From: Chlamydomonas sphaeroides
Taxonomy: Eukaryota > Chlorophyta > Chlorophyceae > Chlamydomonadales > Chlamydomonadaceae
NCBI GenBank assembly: GCA_001662425.1
Contig: BDDC01000019.1
Span: 85,944 to 149,943, forward strand
DNA length: 64,000 nucleotides
Reading direction: 5' to 3'
Made by a program: the position numbers and the translations under genes. Under the pieces are notes generated by a model that was not told the DNA's origin, did no database searches, and worked only from the letters and a program-made list of their open reading frames with translations. This document shows, piece after piece, positions 23,331 to 34,387 of the stretch (its first letter is position 1; each line of letters starts with the position of its first letter).

Positions 23331-24214
23331 CGGTGTAACTGCTGAGAATGGCCGGGATTGGGAGCCAACAGGGAGGCTGCAATCTGCCTCCATGCGGCCC
23401 GTCGCCTGTTTGTTTAGTGGGCCAGCGGGTCGAATCATGTTGCGAATCAAACTGCTTGACCAGGACGAGCGTTGTCCCAGCTCCGTGTACCGTATGTGGA
23501 CAACTACGGTACCTGCAACTGCGATATGAAGGATGGACTGGGCGACTGAAGGACGGCGCTTGACGGCGGACCGGGGCCCCCGAGTTCCTCGACCTTCCTC
23601 GGATCCCCGCCGCTGCGGCTTGTACCCTACCGACCCCCGCCTGCCTGCCTGCTCACCTGTGCCAACAGCGTTCGCTGCTGTATAGGCAAAGGTGGCCCTT
23701 ATCAGGGGAGATCTCCCCTGCTCTCCCCTGGCCCTTATCGCGCCTGTCCGGAGTACCAGCGCAGCACTGTGGCATGCACCATAGTCAGCCCAGGAGGTTT
23801 TTCTCCTGAGTCAGCCATGGCACCGGCTCTCCGGCTGCCCTTGACTGTTTGACCGGGCACAAGCTCGGTAACTAACAGGCCGTCATGTATCGGCATCATG
23901 GTTGGTTAGGACAAGGAGCATTACAGATGGACAGCAGGGCTGGGCCTAGCGCTGCAACTTCAAGGCCGTAACCAGCCGATGAGTCACAGATTGTGAATAC
24001 GGAGACTGTGCTGTACCTCACAGCTACGTGATTAAATTTGCAGCGTGCAGCAGTCTTGGCACTCCTTCGCGAGCGAACCTACCTATCGGTGACGCATGCA
24101 GCGCATTCCGGCACGGCTGTTTTGCGGGGCTTACAGTGCGCTCTCTGCCCCTTTTTGCCTTCACACGAAGCGACTGCCACTGAACTGGTGTTAACCTGCA
24201 GCTGCCACTGTGTG
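23331..24214. other. Spacer upstream of RLK-A
   Basis: No supported exon. It holds the palindrome described at 23694-23739 and presumably the RLK-A promoter and 5' UTR; an unseen first exon of RLK-A is possible here. Confidence 0.5.
23694..23739. repeat. Perfect 18-bp palindrome between 10-bp direct repeats
   Basis: CAGGGGAGATCTCCCCTG at 23703-23720 is its own reverse complement. The ten bases GGCCCTTATC occur at 23694-23703 and again at 23730-23739, bracketing it. This could be a small element footprint or chance. Confidence 0.7.
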
Positions 24215-27200
24215 ATGCGCCGACGCGCTTCGGCGCGGATAGCGTACCATATTGCTCGCTGCAATTCCTGGAGCCTCGTAGCATTCCAGCTGCTAGTATG
24301 TAGCTGCCAGATGCTTGCCTTGACGGAGCGGGCGGACGACGTCATAGTGGCCACCGGCGCTCAACTGGCAAATGCATTTCGAAGCAGTGCAAGACGAATC
24401 GTGCTGGCAAATGACATAACAACTAGCGAGGCAGACTGGCCCAGCGGCGAGGTGCCTTGGCTTGTTGAACATAACATCACGCTTATCGCTCGAGTCGCAC
24501 AGACGGTCCTCGATCTGGGCTTTGTTAAAGCCAAGGTAGGTGACGGCCGGGTGGGGTGGGGCTGGGGGGCGCGGTCGTAAAGCGTCGAGGTTGTCACACC
24601 GCACCAGCCAGCACTCCGCGCAGCACCACCTCACGACGCGGCCATCAGCCTCACGCCAACCCCGCCCCGACGTGCAGCTCCAGCTGGCACCCGGAGTTAC
24701 GCTGGCGCTTGTCAACCTGACCGTCACCGAGTTCCGCGCGGGAACCGTCAGCGCCACGCCAGGCAAGGGCTGTGGCGAGGGCTGTGACAAGGGCTGCAAC
24801 AAGGGCTGCGACAAGGGCTGTGACGAGGGCATGTGACGAGGACCTGTGACAAGGGCTGTGACGAGGGCATGTGACAAGGGCCGTGACAAAGGCCGTGACA
24901 TCCTCGTGGCTGACAGCCTCCTCGCTCTTTCCGGGCCCTTGCCTTTCCCCTCGCCACCTGACGCAACAATAACTTCCTTGCGCGGGCGCAGGCTTTGACT
25001 TGCTGGCGCCGACTGCCCATGGCAGCTCCACGCAGCCCAGCGTGCTGCTCATACACGGCGGCCTCCTGGAGCTGCGCTGGTGCTATCCCGCAGCAACCCA
25101 GGTGCGCCAAGCGGCAGGCGCTCCGTCAACAGCCACCTCCGCCACCGCACAGGAGGGGTTGCCGCGCTAGGGTGGGAAGCGGGGCCCGGCTTCCGGCGCC
25201 CGGCTGCCTGGAACGGCCGACTCCACAGCGCTGGGTGCCGGTACGAAGCGACGAGCAACGCCATGCTGGGCGACCGCCCTCGTCCCTCCTGCCAAGCGCA
25301 CGCTGCGGTCGGCCCCTCTGCGCGCCGCTCCTCAGGCGGAGAACGTGCGGGCCTTTGCGCGGCCGGCCGTGATCCCTGGACGGCAGAACGTCACGCTGCG
25401 GGTGCCGCAAGACGGGTGCATCAATAACACGGCCGCGCCCCTCGCCACACGCTGCTTTGCCTCAACCGGCGTCTACACGTAGGGCACCGGGTCGTAGGTT
25501 TTTTAAGCTCTGCTGCCTGGCACGCTCCCCGGCACGCTCCGGCCTCGACAAACCAAGCCCTGCTGGTCGTGCCGTGTCTCTCCACAGCGATCTGGCTCTG
25601 TCCTCGGCCGACATGGACCCCACCTCGTCCACGCCAAAGCCAACGGGCTACGTCATCTGGCTGGTATGCGGCGCTCCTGCAAGCGAGGCCCTGTGGGGGG
25701 TGCTGCGCAGCCGCCCCCGCTGCGTATGGCCCTGCAACGCAGTAGCATGATTGAAGTGAAGTGACGCGTGGGCGCCAGCATTCCTCACCGCGCCTGCTCC
25801 GGCCTGCGTGCCCATGCGCCCTTGTGCCGCAGCAAGCCGTCCGCTTCGGCTGCTCTGGGTTGCTGCCCGAGGACTGCATCGCAACATACGGCCCTGTAGG
25901 CTGCTTCTTGGTGTTCATAAAAGCGGGTGGGCCGCCGCCTAAATCATTGGCAGAATCGCAGCCGGGGCCTTTCGCGCTGCCGGGCGCCAGTCGGGCGGCG
26001 GGCCCGGGCGAGGAGGCAGCGCCGGCGCTGCCAGGCGGCGGAGGCAGGGACGTGCTGGCGCCCGTGCTTGGCGGCGTGCTTGGCGGTAGGTCGCGCGTGT
26101 GTTGTGCTCTTGACTTGTCGCACGGGGCGATGTGGGTCGGCGCGATGTGGGTCGGAGCGATCTGGGTCGCGGTTGTGACCCTGCGCATGTTGCCCATGGC
26201 CCGCAGGCGTGGCGCTTTTGGCGCTCGTAGGCGCCGGCGCAGCGCTGCTGCGGCACCGCCGGAGCAGCGCGGAGCCGCCGCTGCCGGTGCAGCAGCGCGC
26301 GGGCGAGCCGGCCCACGGCTACGGGCGCGAGGACTCGCCGCCGGAGGTTGCGTTGTACGTCAGCAAGGGCTCCGATGCAGCACAGGCCAAGGGCAGCAGG
26401 TGAGGCATGCTGCCTTCGTCGTCGGCTTCGCAGCCTTGCCTTGGGCCGTGCCAAGGAAGTCTCCCTGATCAGCAACCGCGATCGTGACCGTAGTCCGCAA
26501 GCATGTGTGGGTTCGGCAGCCTGCAGTCTGCTGGGGCCTGGTTTGCTGCCGCAGAGCGCTCAAGTGTACCGCCCGCTGCGCCCCTGTGACGGCCGTGCTG
26601 CCGCAGTGCCAAGGACACGCACGGCGAGCCGTCGCCTGCTGACGCGGAGGCGCGGCACCTAATGCGGCTCAGGCACTGGGAGGGGGCGGCCTGGGTGGCC
26701 CCACTCAGCCGAGACGACGGGTCGGAGGACCCCTCGCAGCCAACCTACTCAGCGGGTGAGCGCGGCTCGGTCTCCGCCCGCTTGGCACCTGCGCTTGGGT
26801 GGGGTCAGGGCGCCGCATCGTGGCGGCGCCTGTTGCCACGCCGTACGTTCTCACTCGTCGCGGTGGCTTCCTGTCGTTGCGCTGCAGGCACACGAACTGG
26901 GGACGTGCCGGTGACGCCCTTCACGCCGCACCGGCCCGACCTGGCTCTGGGTGTGGAGTGCGGCAACGAGGTGACGCTGCTGCCGCGGGTGCTGGGCAAG
27001 GGCTCCTTTGGGCGCGTGGTGGAGGGCATGTACGGCGGTCAGCGCGTCGCCGTCAAGCTGCTGCCAAGGGGCCTGCTGGTGGGCCTGGCATGCGATGCGA
27101 ACGCGGTCGACGGCACACAAGATTCGCCTTCCATGGTCACTGCCGGGACGGCGCAGCAGCTCTCCATGCTTGCATCGGAGGTGGAGGTGCTTGGCCGCTG

Positions 27201-28874
27201 CGAGCACCCCAACGTGGTTCGGCTGCTGGCGGCGTGCCTGGGGCCGCCGCAGCCGTGCCTGGTCATGGAGCTGTGTGAGACGAGCCTGGACCGCCTCATC
27301 CACGCCAACCCGGGCGCGCTGCTGCCCATGCACACGGTATGTAGGGACGGGGTCGGTGGGTGCGGGTGCGGGCTGTGACGATGGACCCTGGCCGCCGGGC
27401 GGTGCTGAACGCTGCCTTCACTTACCGCCAACTTTTGCGCCCAGGTATTGTACATCGCAATCGACGTGGCGCAGGGGCTGTCCTACCTTCACCCCACCAT
27501 CGTGCACCGAGGTGAGCCGGCCGGTACTCGGGCCAGGGCGCGGTGCGGTGCCACATGAGAGTTGGCAGCTAAGCGGCCGTCGCCTTGCGTGCCCCCCGAC
27601 CCACATGACCCACATGACCCACATGACCCACATGCCAGACCTCAAGCCCGCCAACGTGCTGGTCAACATGTCGGGCCCCGTGCCGCAAGCCAAGCTGGCG
27701 GTAGGCAGTGCCAGGGCCTGATTGCGGCTCCTTGCGCACAGCTGCTGCTGCGCCCTGCCGCTACAGCCACCCCACCGCCCGCCACCGCTTGCAGGACTTC
27801 GGCCTCAGCCGCCTCCGCAGCACCGTTCTTCGGACACGGCACCCCGAGGCCGGCACGGTGCGCTGTCGTCCGCAACGTGCGACATGACGCCCTGTGCTGC
27901 CCTAGCAATCGGCGTTCGTTTTGCACGGCCGAGGGCACAGGCCCCGCCAAGCTCCCGCCTGCCGGGCGCCGCGGCGTTCCTATCACTGCCCCAACAGCCC
28001 GCACTACCGTTCCTCGCTTGCTCCCGCAAGGCTAGGGCCGAGGCCCCACCAACCTCCTGCCGACTGCCTTGCCCCCGGCTCCCGCCCGCAGCCCGCGTAC
28101 ACGGCGCCCGAGTGCTTTGACACCAACAACAACACCATCACGCAGTTCGCCGACATCTACGCGCTGTCGGTGGTGCTGTGGGAGATGCTGACGGGCCTAA
28201 CGCCCTGGTGGGGCTGCTCGGCCGTCGCAGGTGCGTGCTCCAGCCAGGGCTGCCTCGCACCCTCGCGCCCCTTCCCCCAACCCGCACGGCCCCAGCCGTG
28301 CCCCAATATCAGTGCGTCGACTGCCAGCACGCGTAGCCCTCCTGCAGGGGCCGCCACCACCCCGCCCCCGCCGTCCACATGCCCCATGCGCTGAGCCTGC
28401 GCCGCGCTCGTCCCTCCGCCGCTGCTGCAGTCGCCTACACGGTGTCCTTCATGGCGCAGCGGCTGCCGCTGGACCGCCTCCCCGCCGAGCGCTGCCCGCC
28501 CAGGCTCGCACGGTGCGTGTGCGCCGCTCCCCGCGTAACGTAACGCAGCGCCCGGCGCCCAGCAGCGCGCCATGCCAGCCGCTGGCGGCTGGCTGCCCCC
28601 TCCGCGCTGCCGTCGCCGCGCCCTGCATACCGCCGGCCCTCGGCCTCGTCACACAGCAACCCCCGGCCCATACCGGTTACACGGGGGTGGCTGCCCCGTC
28701 GTTGCGGCTGCCGCACGCCGCCTGACCTGCTGGCGTGTGCGCCGCTCGCCCACCTTCAGGCTGCTGCAGGCGTGCTGGGAGCCGGACCCGATGCGGCGGC
28801 CCGCGGCGGCCGAGGTGGTGGTGGAGCTGGGCCGCATCCTGGGGGAGCTCCATAGGCCAGATGCCCTGCCTTGA
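24215..28874 (+). CDS. Receptor-like kinase RLK-A with beta-helix-like ectodomain
   Basis: Fifteen exons (24215-24535, 24678-24762, 24992-25101, 25336-25478, 25588-25663, 25833-26085, 26207-26399, 26607-26755, 26888-27336, 27445-27511, 27639-27700, 27795-27857, 28092-28230, 28431-28512, 28760-28874) close in phase to 768 aa. A hydrophobic leader (about 24-34) precedes an ectodomain with IVLANDI, NITL and LQLAPGVTLALVNLTV motifs, the pattern of short beta-helix coils, and several Cys. A membrane segment lies at about 319-344. The kinase has GKGSFGRV (480-487), Lys 500, HRD with Asp 616, DFG at 637-639 and PE at 663-664, TKL-like. Expected role: sensing at the cell surface, phosphorylation inside. 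The second intron uses a GC donor (CAG/GCAAGG); paralogue RLK-B confirms the residue order across it. Start is the first in-frame ATG before the leader; an upstream exon cannot be excluded. Confidence 0.85.
24763..24900. repeat. Degenerate GGCTGTGACAAG repeats in RLK-A intron 2
   Basis: From just after the GC splice donor a 12-bp unit (GGCTGTGACAAG and variants) recurs about ten times. If the intron were retained, the first copies would be read as Lys-Gly-Cys-Asp repeats up to a stop at 24834-24836. Confidence 0.75.
26126..26169. repeat. 14-bp tandem repeat, three copies, in an RLK-A intron
   Basis: GCGATGTGGGTCGG and two variants follow each other in the intron that splits the membrane segment codons (26086-26206). 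Confidence 0.75.
27600..27636. repeat. 9-bp tandem repeat CCCACATGA, four copies, before an RLK-A acceptor
   Basis: Perfect 9-bp units end at the acceptor of the exon starting 27639. RLK-B has one to two related units at the same intron end (about 55471-55495), so the motif predates or was shared after the duplication. Confidence 0.85.
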
Positions 28875-30828
28875 GCAGACCAGACCGGACCTGCGGCGGA
28901 CAGCGCCCGCTCCGGAAAGAGTGCATAGTAAACGAGTTCAAGAGCCTGTGATGGACAGCGTGTGTCCGGTGGCGTTAGTACGAATGATTGGGCTGGGGTG
29001 AGCTGGGCTGGGCTGGGTTTAGCGCACACGGTGCATGCTGTTGTTGGGCCACAACGCGCATTGCGGCCGGGCGCTACCAGGACTGCGCGGCTCTCGGTCG
29101 CCCAAGCCCAACGGTGCACGCGCACCTTCGTCGCTCGGAAGATTGCTTTTCATGCAGGGCGGGGCCCCGCTCACGGCTTGTCGCGGCGGGCCGCGCGAGC
29201 ACGCCAGCTGGTGTGCCATAGCGTCATGGGCGCTCCTCGCGCCAGCAGCGCACCGCATGCCACGGCCGCCTGGGTGCTTCCCTGGGGGCCAAGCCTGCCT
29301 CCCTTCACAAGAGGTGTGCGGGCCCGCTGCACACCGCTGCAGACCGCTGCAGCGCTGTTGTTTCTGTTTGTTGCACGACGCGTGCACGACGCATGCCCCG
29401 TGTGTTCTACGCATGCGCGCGGCGCCCCCGCGGCGTGCTCTGCTCGCGCATGGCGCGCTGCCTGGGGGCATCCGTCTCTAGCCAACGCAACGACATCGCG
29501 CACCCGTGCGCGCTTCGCACGCCCGTGGATGGCTGCATTGCGGCGCTGGTCGCCCGTGTGGCGGTAGTGGGGGTGGGTTCTGTTACAGTGTGTTGCATTG
29601 TCGCTGTGGTGGCGGGCAGGCTGGGCCGCTCTGTGCGGCAGCACAGCGGTGGCGCTGCCGCCCGCAGCCTCGCACCCAGCGGGGCTACGCTTGTGTAGGT
29701 CAGCCTGGAGGACTTCGTGTAGCGAGAGGGTCGTGGCAGGCCCGACGGGCTGTTGGGGGCCCGGCGGGCTGTTGGGGACCTGGCGGGCTATGTGCAGCGA
29801 GTAGACTCGGCGCGCTCCGTGTGCTGCGTGTAGGCATGCGTCGGGCTGCATAACGTTGAGCGAGGCGCGGACGGGCGTGTTGAGAGGGGTTCAGGGAGAG
29901 GGTGCGAGCATGGCAATAGGGAAGGGGTAAGCATGGCAGCGGCGGATGTGGCAAGCGCGCCGCCGCCAGGTGGAGGCATGGCGTTCCGGACGGCGCAACG
30001 TGTCCGCGCCTCGCGTTGTGCCATGGTGGCGCGTCTGTGCCCCGAACATGGGCCGTGGCGGGGGCCGCGATAAGCCAGGGCGAGGTGGACGGAAACGCGG
30101 CGCGGCCTTGGCTGACTGTGGAGCACCCATTGTTGCCCAAGATGAGGATGTGTCAAACACGGTTTAATTTGGGCTGGATAGTCGCAGGCGGGTGTGGAGC
30201 GGTTATAAACTGAAAGCAGCTGTGGAGCGGGGGGGGGGTCAGAAGAACGATGAAGCCGAGCGGGGTTAACCGCGCTGGAGCGCCGGCGCAGGAGTGGCGT
30301 ACTACAGGCAAGGCGTCCGTGCGCCCCGGGGCTGTAAAGGACTGACACGCTCAGAGGTGTAACTGTGTAATGGCTTGGATCCCAGGATGTCTGCCAATTT
30401 AGCCGAGCCGCACAACCATCCACTGTGTGTTGCGCTGGGACCTAGACTTTTCCCTGCGCGTGCTGTTGTTACGGGCGTGCAATAACGAACCAACACAGGG
30501 GAGGTAAGCGTCATCTTCATGTTCGAGCAGCGGGGGAAATTTCGCTCTCGCAGGACTGCTGTCCGCTGGGCCGACGTGAGCCAGAGCGGGGGTTGACATG
30601 GGGCAAGGTGGGGCAGTGGCGGGGGCCGAGTCCGCCGTGGCACATATTACAACCGCCGCTCGCCGGAAAGCGCATCGCAACCGCAACCCGCCATGTCGAC
30701 ATAGCATACTTACACATAGCGACGGCTCGGCTGGGAACCTCCCGGCGAGGAGCGGGTTAGCCAAGCACGCAGCGGTTTTGGCTTCCAGAGAGCGCGCCCC
30801 TGCGGCTGGGGCGCAAAGCAGTAGCGCT
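28875..30828. other. Spacer between RLK-A and the alpha/beta hydrolase gene
   Basis: No exon chain supported; open frames near 29400-29850 have no recognisable content. An imperfect 19-bp GGCGGGCTGTTGGGG-type repeat lies at about 29746-29790. Three TGTAA motifs cluster at 30333-30370. Confidence 0.5.
30333..30370 (+). terminator. Candidate polyadenylation signal cluster (3x TGTAA)
   Basis: TGTAA, the usual poly(A) signal of Chlamydomonas-type algae, occurs at 30333-30337, 30358-30362 and 30366-30370. If used by RLK-A, its 3' UTR would be about 1.5 kb, which is long, so the assignment is tentative. Confidence 0.3.
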
Positions 30829-33800
30829 ATGTGGGGCCTCACATCACGACCGCTGCTGAGCCTTAACGCGACCTCGCGCGCTCTGCAAGCGGCGGTCGGC
30901 ATGAAGTCGCGACTGCTGAGCAAGCGGCGGTCGTCTCAACATGGACAGCAGCAGTCCGACGGCAAGGTACACAATCTTTTTGACGCTGATCTGGTTTGCG
31001 TATCGCGGCGACCATGCGACGCTTGCTTGCATGCCCCCGTTCCGACCCTACTTGCAGGTGCAGCAGATCAAGGCTTGTGCCGGCGCTGCGCAGTCCGCGC
31101 CACGAGCGCCAAGGCGCCAGCGCGGGCACGGCCGTGGACCTGTGCCCCCGTCCGCATCAGCTGCCGCAGCCCCGACGCCCCAGCACAACACCCGCACTAC
31201 AGAAGAGGACCTGACCCTTGACCTGGACTACACGCCCACCCTGGGCCCCGTCCGGGAGGTGCTGTGCCTGCTAACGCCAACGCTGGTCGTACTTCTGGTG
31301 TACGTTCTGACCGGGCGGTGGCACGCCGGCTCCCTGTCGGCGCGTCTCGTAAGCGTTCTGGCGGCCGCTGCCGGAGCCTCCCTGGCACGCAACGCCTGGC
31401 TCGAGCGCGCGTACAAGGTAAGATGCGGGTGGCCGCCGGCGCCGCCGGTCTCGTGGCCAGTCCTCACGCGCTCTCCGCTGCAGCTGCCGCCGTGGCCCGC
31501 CGCCCTCGCTGACACCCGCCGCCCTAACCCGCCACCCTCACCCCACCCCCTCCCCATCGCCCCTCGTAGGCTCGAGAGCAGCCGCACCACGCCCTGGGCG
31601 ACTGCGACTCCCGCTTCCGGTCCATCACTACCCACGCGGCCGGTTACCACACCCACACCCATGCCGGCGGCGGCAAGCACCAGCAGCTCTCGGTCCATGT
31701 CAAGGTCAAGACCGGGGATCTCGCTGCCGCAGGTGCGCTTGTGCAGGGCCGGGGTGCAACCGAGACCGGGAGGCCCGTACGTACCCCGGGTCCCGCCCGC
31801 TGCGCGCGTGCCATTCCCCCCCGTCAAGGCACGAAGGCAGCCCCTCCCCTCCTCTACCCATCATCCACCGCCCCGCTTCACTGCCCGCGCAGCTGGCGGC
31901 GGCTGCCTGACTGCGGTGCACTGCTACCACGGCTTTGGCGCCAACCTGGAGAGCTACCGGCCGGTGCAGGAGGCGCTGGCGGGCGCGCTGGCGGGCGTGG
32001 TCACATCCCACGACATGCCGGGCTTTGGCCTCACGGAGCGGTGCGGCGGTTGCTTGGACATGGGGTGGCGGTGCGGAGGATGGCGAAAGACCCGCGAGGA
32101 GCGGATGCGCCGGCGGGCCCGGCCGCCATGCTCGGCTCGGCTGTGCTCGCGAGCCCTGAAGCCCAAGTCGCCTCCCTCGCGCCGCCGCCCCCGCCTCCCT
32201 CAGACCCACAAGCACTGCGCAGTACTACCTCACCTTCAACGGCCGCCTGGGTCGCCTGGTGCTCGACTACGAGCTTCAGCAGCTGGGCCTGCTGGCGGCG
32301 CAGCCCGACGGCGGCGCTGACGGCGCCGCCAGCGGCGGCGCCGCCGCCGCTGGCACGGAGCTGTCTTCCGAGGTCCCGGTGCCCGGGTCCGGCGGCGCCA
32401 AGTCGCGGCCGGGCGTGGAGCTGACGCTGAGCGGCGGCGCCACGGGCGCCGCAGGCGGCGGCGCGGCGGCGGGGTCGCGGCCAGCCGCTGTTAAGCGCAT
32501 CCTCATGGGCCACTCCCTGGGCGGGGCCTGCGCCGCGCTAGAGGTGCGCCGCCTGGCAACCTGGGCCGGCCTGCGCTCCGCCCTGCAGTGCACCGCGCCC
32601 TTGCAGTTGCACACGCGGCCGCCCGTCCCTTACGCACCGCCCGCCCGGTCCTCTGCTTGTGTGTCCCATACAGGCGGTCACCAACCCCGACGACATCGCC
32701 GGCCTGGTCCTGGTGGCGCCCGCCGTCGTGGCCTTCCCGGGCCAGCAGTACGCCACAGTTACGCTGTCGCCCGACCGGCCCGCCGCCGGGCCCGATGCCG
32801 GCCCCGACGCCGCCGCGGCCGAGGAGGCGGCGGCGCGCCGCTCCGAGGCCGCACGCGCCGCGGCCCACCTGGGCTCGGAGCCGCTGGGCTGCCACGTCAC
32901 TGACCCGCCCGAGGTCCGGAGGCTGTACCCGCGCGGCTTTGCGCCGGCACAGCCGGCCGAGGCCGGCGGCGGCCCGGGGGCTGGCGGTGGCGGCAGCGTG
33001 TGGCGGCTGCTGCGGTCCGCGGGCGGCGTGGTCGGCGGCGTGCTGTCGCTGCTGCTGCTGAGGGTGCTGCAGGTAGGGCCCCAGGGGGACTGCTTGGCAC
33101 TCCACGTGCTCGCATGCAGCTTGGCGGGTTTCGGCCTAGCACGGCGGCCGGTGGGGCTTGACGTGCTTGCTGCTGCTGACTGTGCCCCCCCGGTGCCCCC
33201 CGCTGCCAGCTGCTCACGCCGGCCATCACGCTGCTGCTGCGGTCGCTGGTGCGCAGCCGCGCCTTCTGGCTCAAGGTGCGGACCCTGACTGCGGGCCCCC
33301 TGCACATCCAAGCTTGAGGCCGCCTGCCCACAGACGGCGGCGCCGAGCCTCGCGCAGCACTGCCCGGCTAGCAGGCCCGTCGTGGCGCCTAGGACCCATC
33401 CCTGGCGCCCCGCCAACACGCTTCCCTCCTCGCCTCCCTGCTTGCCTCCCCGCCACCCTCGCGGCACCACAGGGCCTGCAGCAGGCCTACTACAGCCCCC
33501 AAGCGGTCACGGACTCGATCGTGGACGCCTACCGCCTGCCGCAGCTAGTCCGCGGCTGGGAGGCGGGCATGGTCAACTTCCTGCTGGCACGGCTGGCGCG
33601 GCCACGGTGCGTAAGCTATCCTACGTCACGTCCGGAACTGGCGCTGGGGCAGAGGTCCAAGGGCGGCTCCCATAGCTGCGCTGCGGCGCACCCAAGCTCG
33701 GCGTCGACTGTTGACGCAGTAGCTGAGAGACTAGGCCTGGGTTGGAGCTCGAGAGCCGGAGCTTTGACGTGTCCCGTGCGCGCCGCAGAATTGGCCTCTC

Positions 33801-34387
33801 CCGGGATGCCATGCGCACCGCCACCTCCGCCGCCCGCGCCGCCGCGTCGACCGGCTCGGCCGGCGCCGCCGTGGCGGCGGCCGGCGCCGCTGCCGGCGAG
33901 GCCGCCGGCGCGGCGGCCGCCAACGCCGAGTCCTCTGCCCTGCCGGCAGCGGGTTCTGGCTCTGGCTCCGGTGGCGGCGAGGAGGAGGACGACGACCTGG
34001 CCTCGCGCCTGGCCCGGCTGGTGACGGAGCGCCGGCTACCGGTGATGCTCATTCACGGCCTGTACGACAAGCTGGTGCCAGCCAGCAACAGCCAGAGGTG
34101 CGCTGGTAGCTGCTGCCGGCGGTTTTTCGCGTTGCTCGCGTTGCGGAGGCCAGTGGTCCCCGAGCGCCCGGCATTACACGACTGCGGCAAGGACGCAAAA
34201 TGCTTGGGTGACTGTCCCTTGACTTCTGCCGCCCTGCTCCCCGGCGCCCCGCAGGCTGGCGCGCATGCTGCCGGGCTGCGAGCTGGTGTTGCTGGACCGG
34301 TGCGGCCACATGCCGCAAGAGGAGATGCCGGGCACCTTCGTGTCGCTGGTGTCCGAGTTCGCGGCGTCGCTGCCGGCGCGCAGCTGA
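30829..34387 (+). CDS. Alpha/beta hydrolase fold protein, possibly organellar
   Basis: Ten exons (30829-30966, 31058-31417, 31570-31732, 31893-32040, 32204-32543, 32674-33072, 33210-33275, 33473-33606, 33789-34097, 34255-34387) close in phase to 729 aa. The N-terminal 40 residues are Ser/Arg/Leu-rich without acids, like a chloroplast or mitochondrial transit peptide. Hydrophobic segments follow at about 103-125 and 130-155. The hydrolase core shows the oxyanion-hole HGFGANLESY, MPGFGLTER, the nucleophile elbow GHSLGG (Ser about 374), an acid in HGLYDKLVPASNS and the catalytic His in RCGHMPQEEMP. Ala/Gly-rich insertions sit before the elbow and before the acid. The complete triad predicts an active esterase, lipase or related hydrolase; the substrate is not evident. 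The family is too broad for a name. Confidence 0.85.

Noticed and set aside
24763..24900. CRISPR-like array suggested by short regular repeats
   Set aside because: Contiguous 12-bp degenerate units without spacers in a eukaryotic intron; a simple tandem repeat.
29393..29698. Possible small membrane protein on the plus strand
   Set aside because: One hydrophobic stretch only, no splice partners or family signal; likely untranslated spacer.
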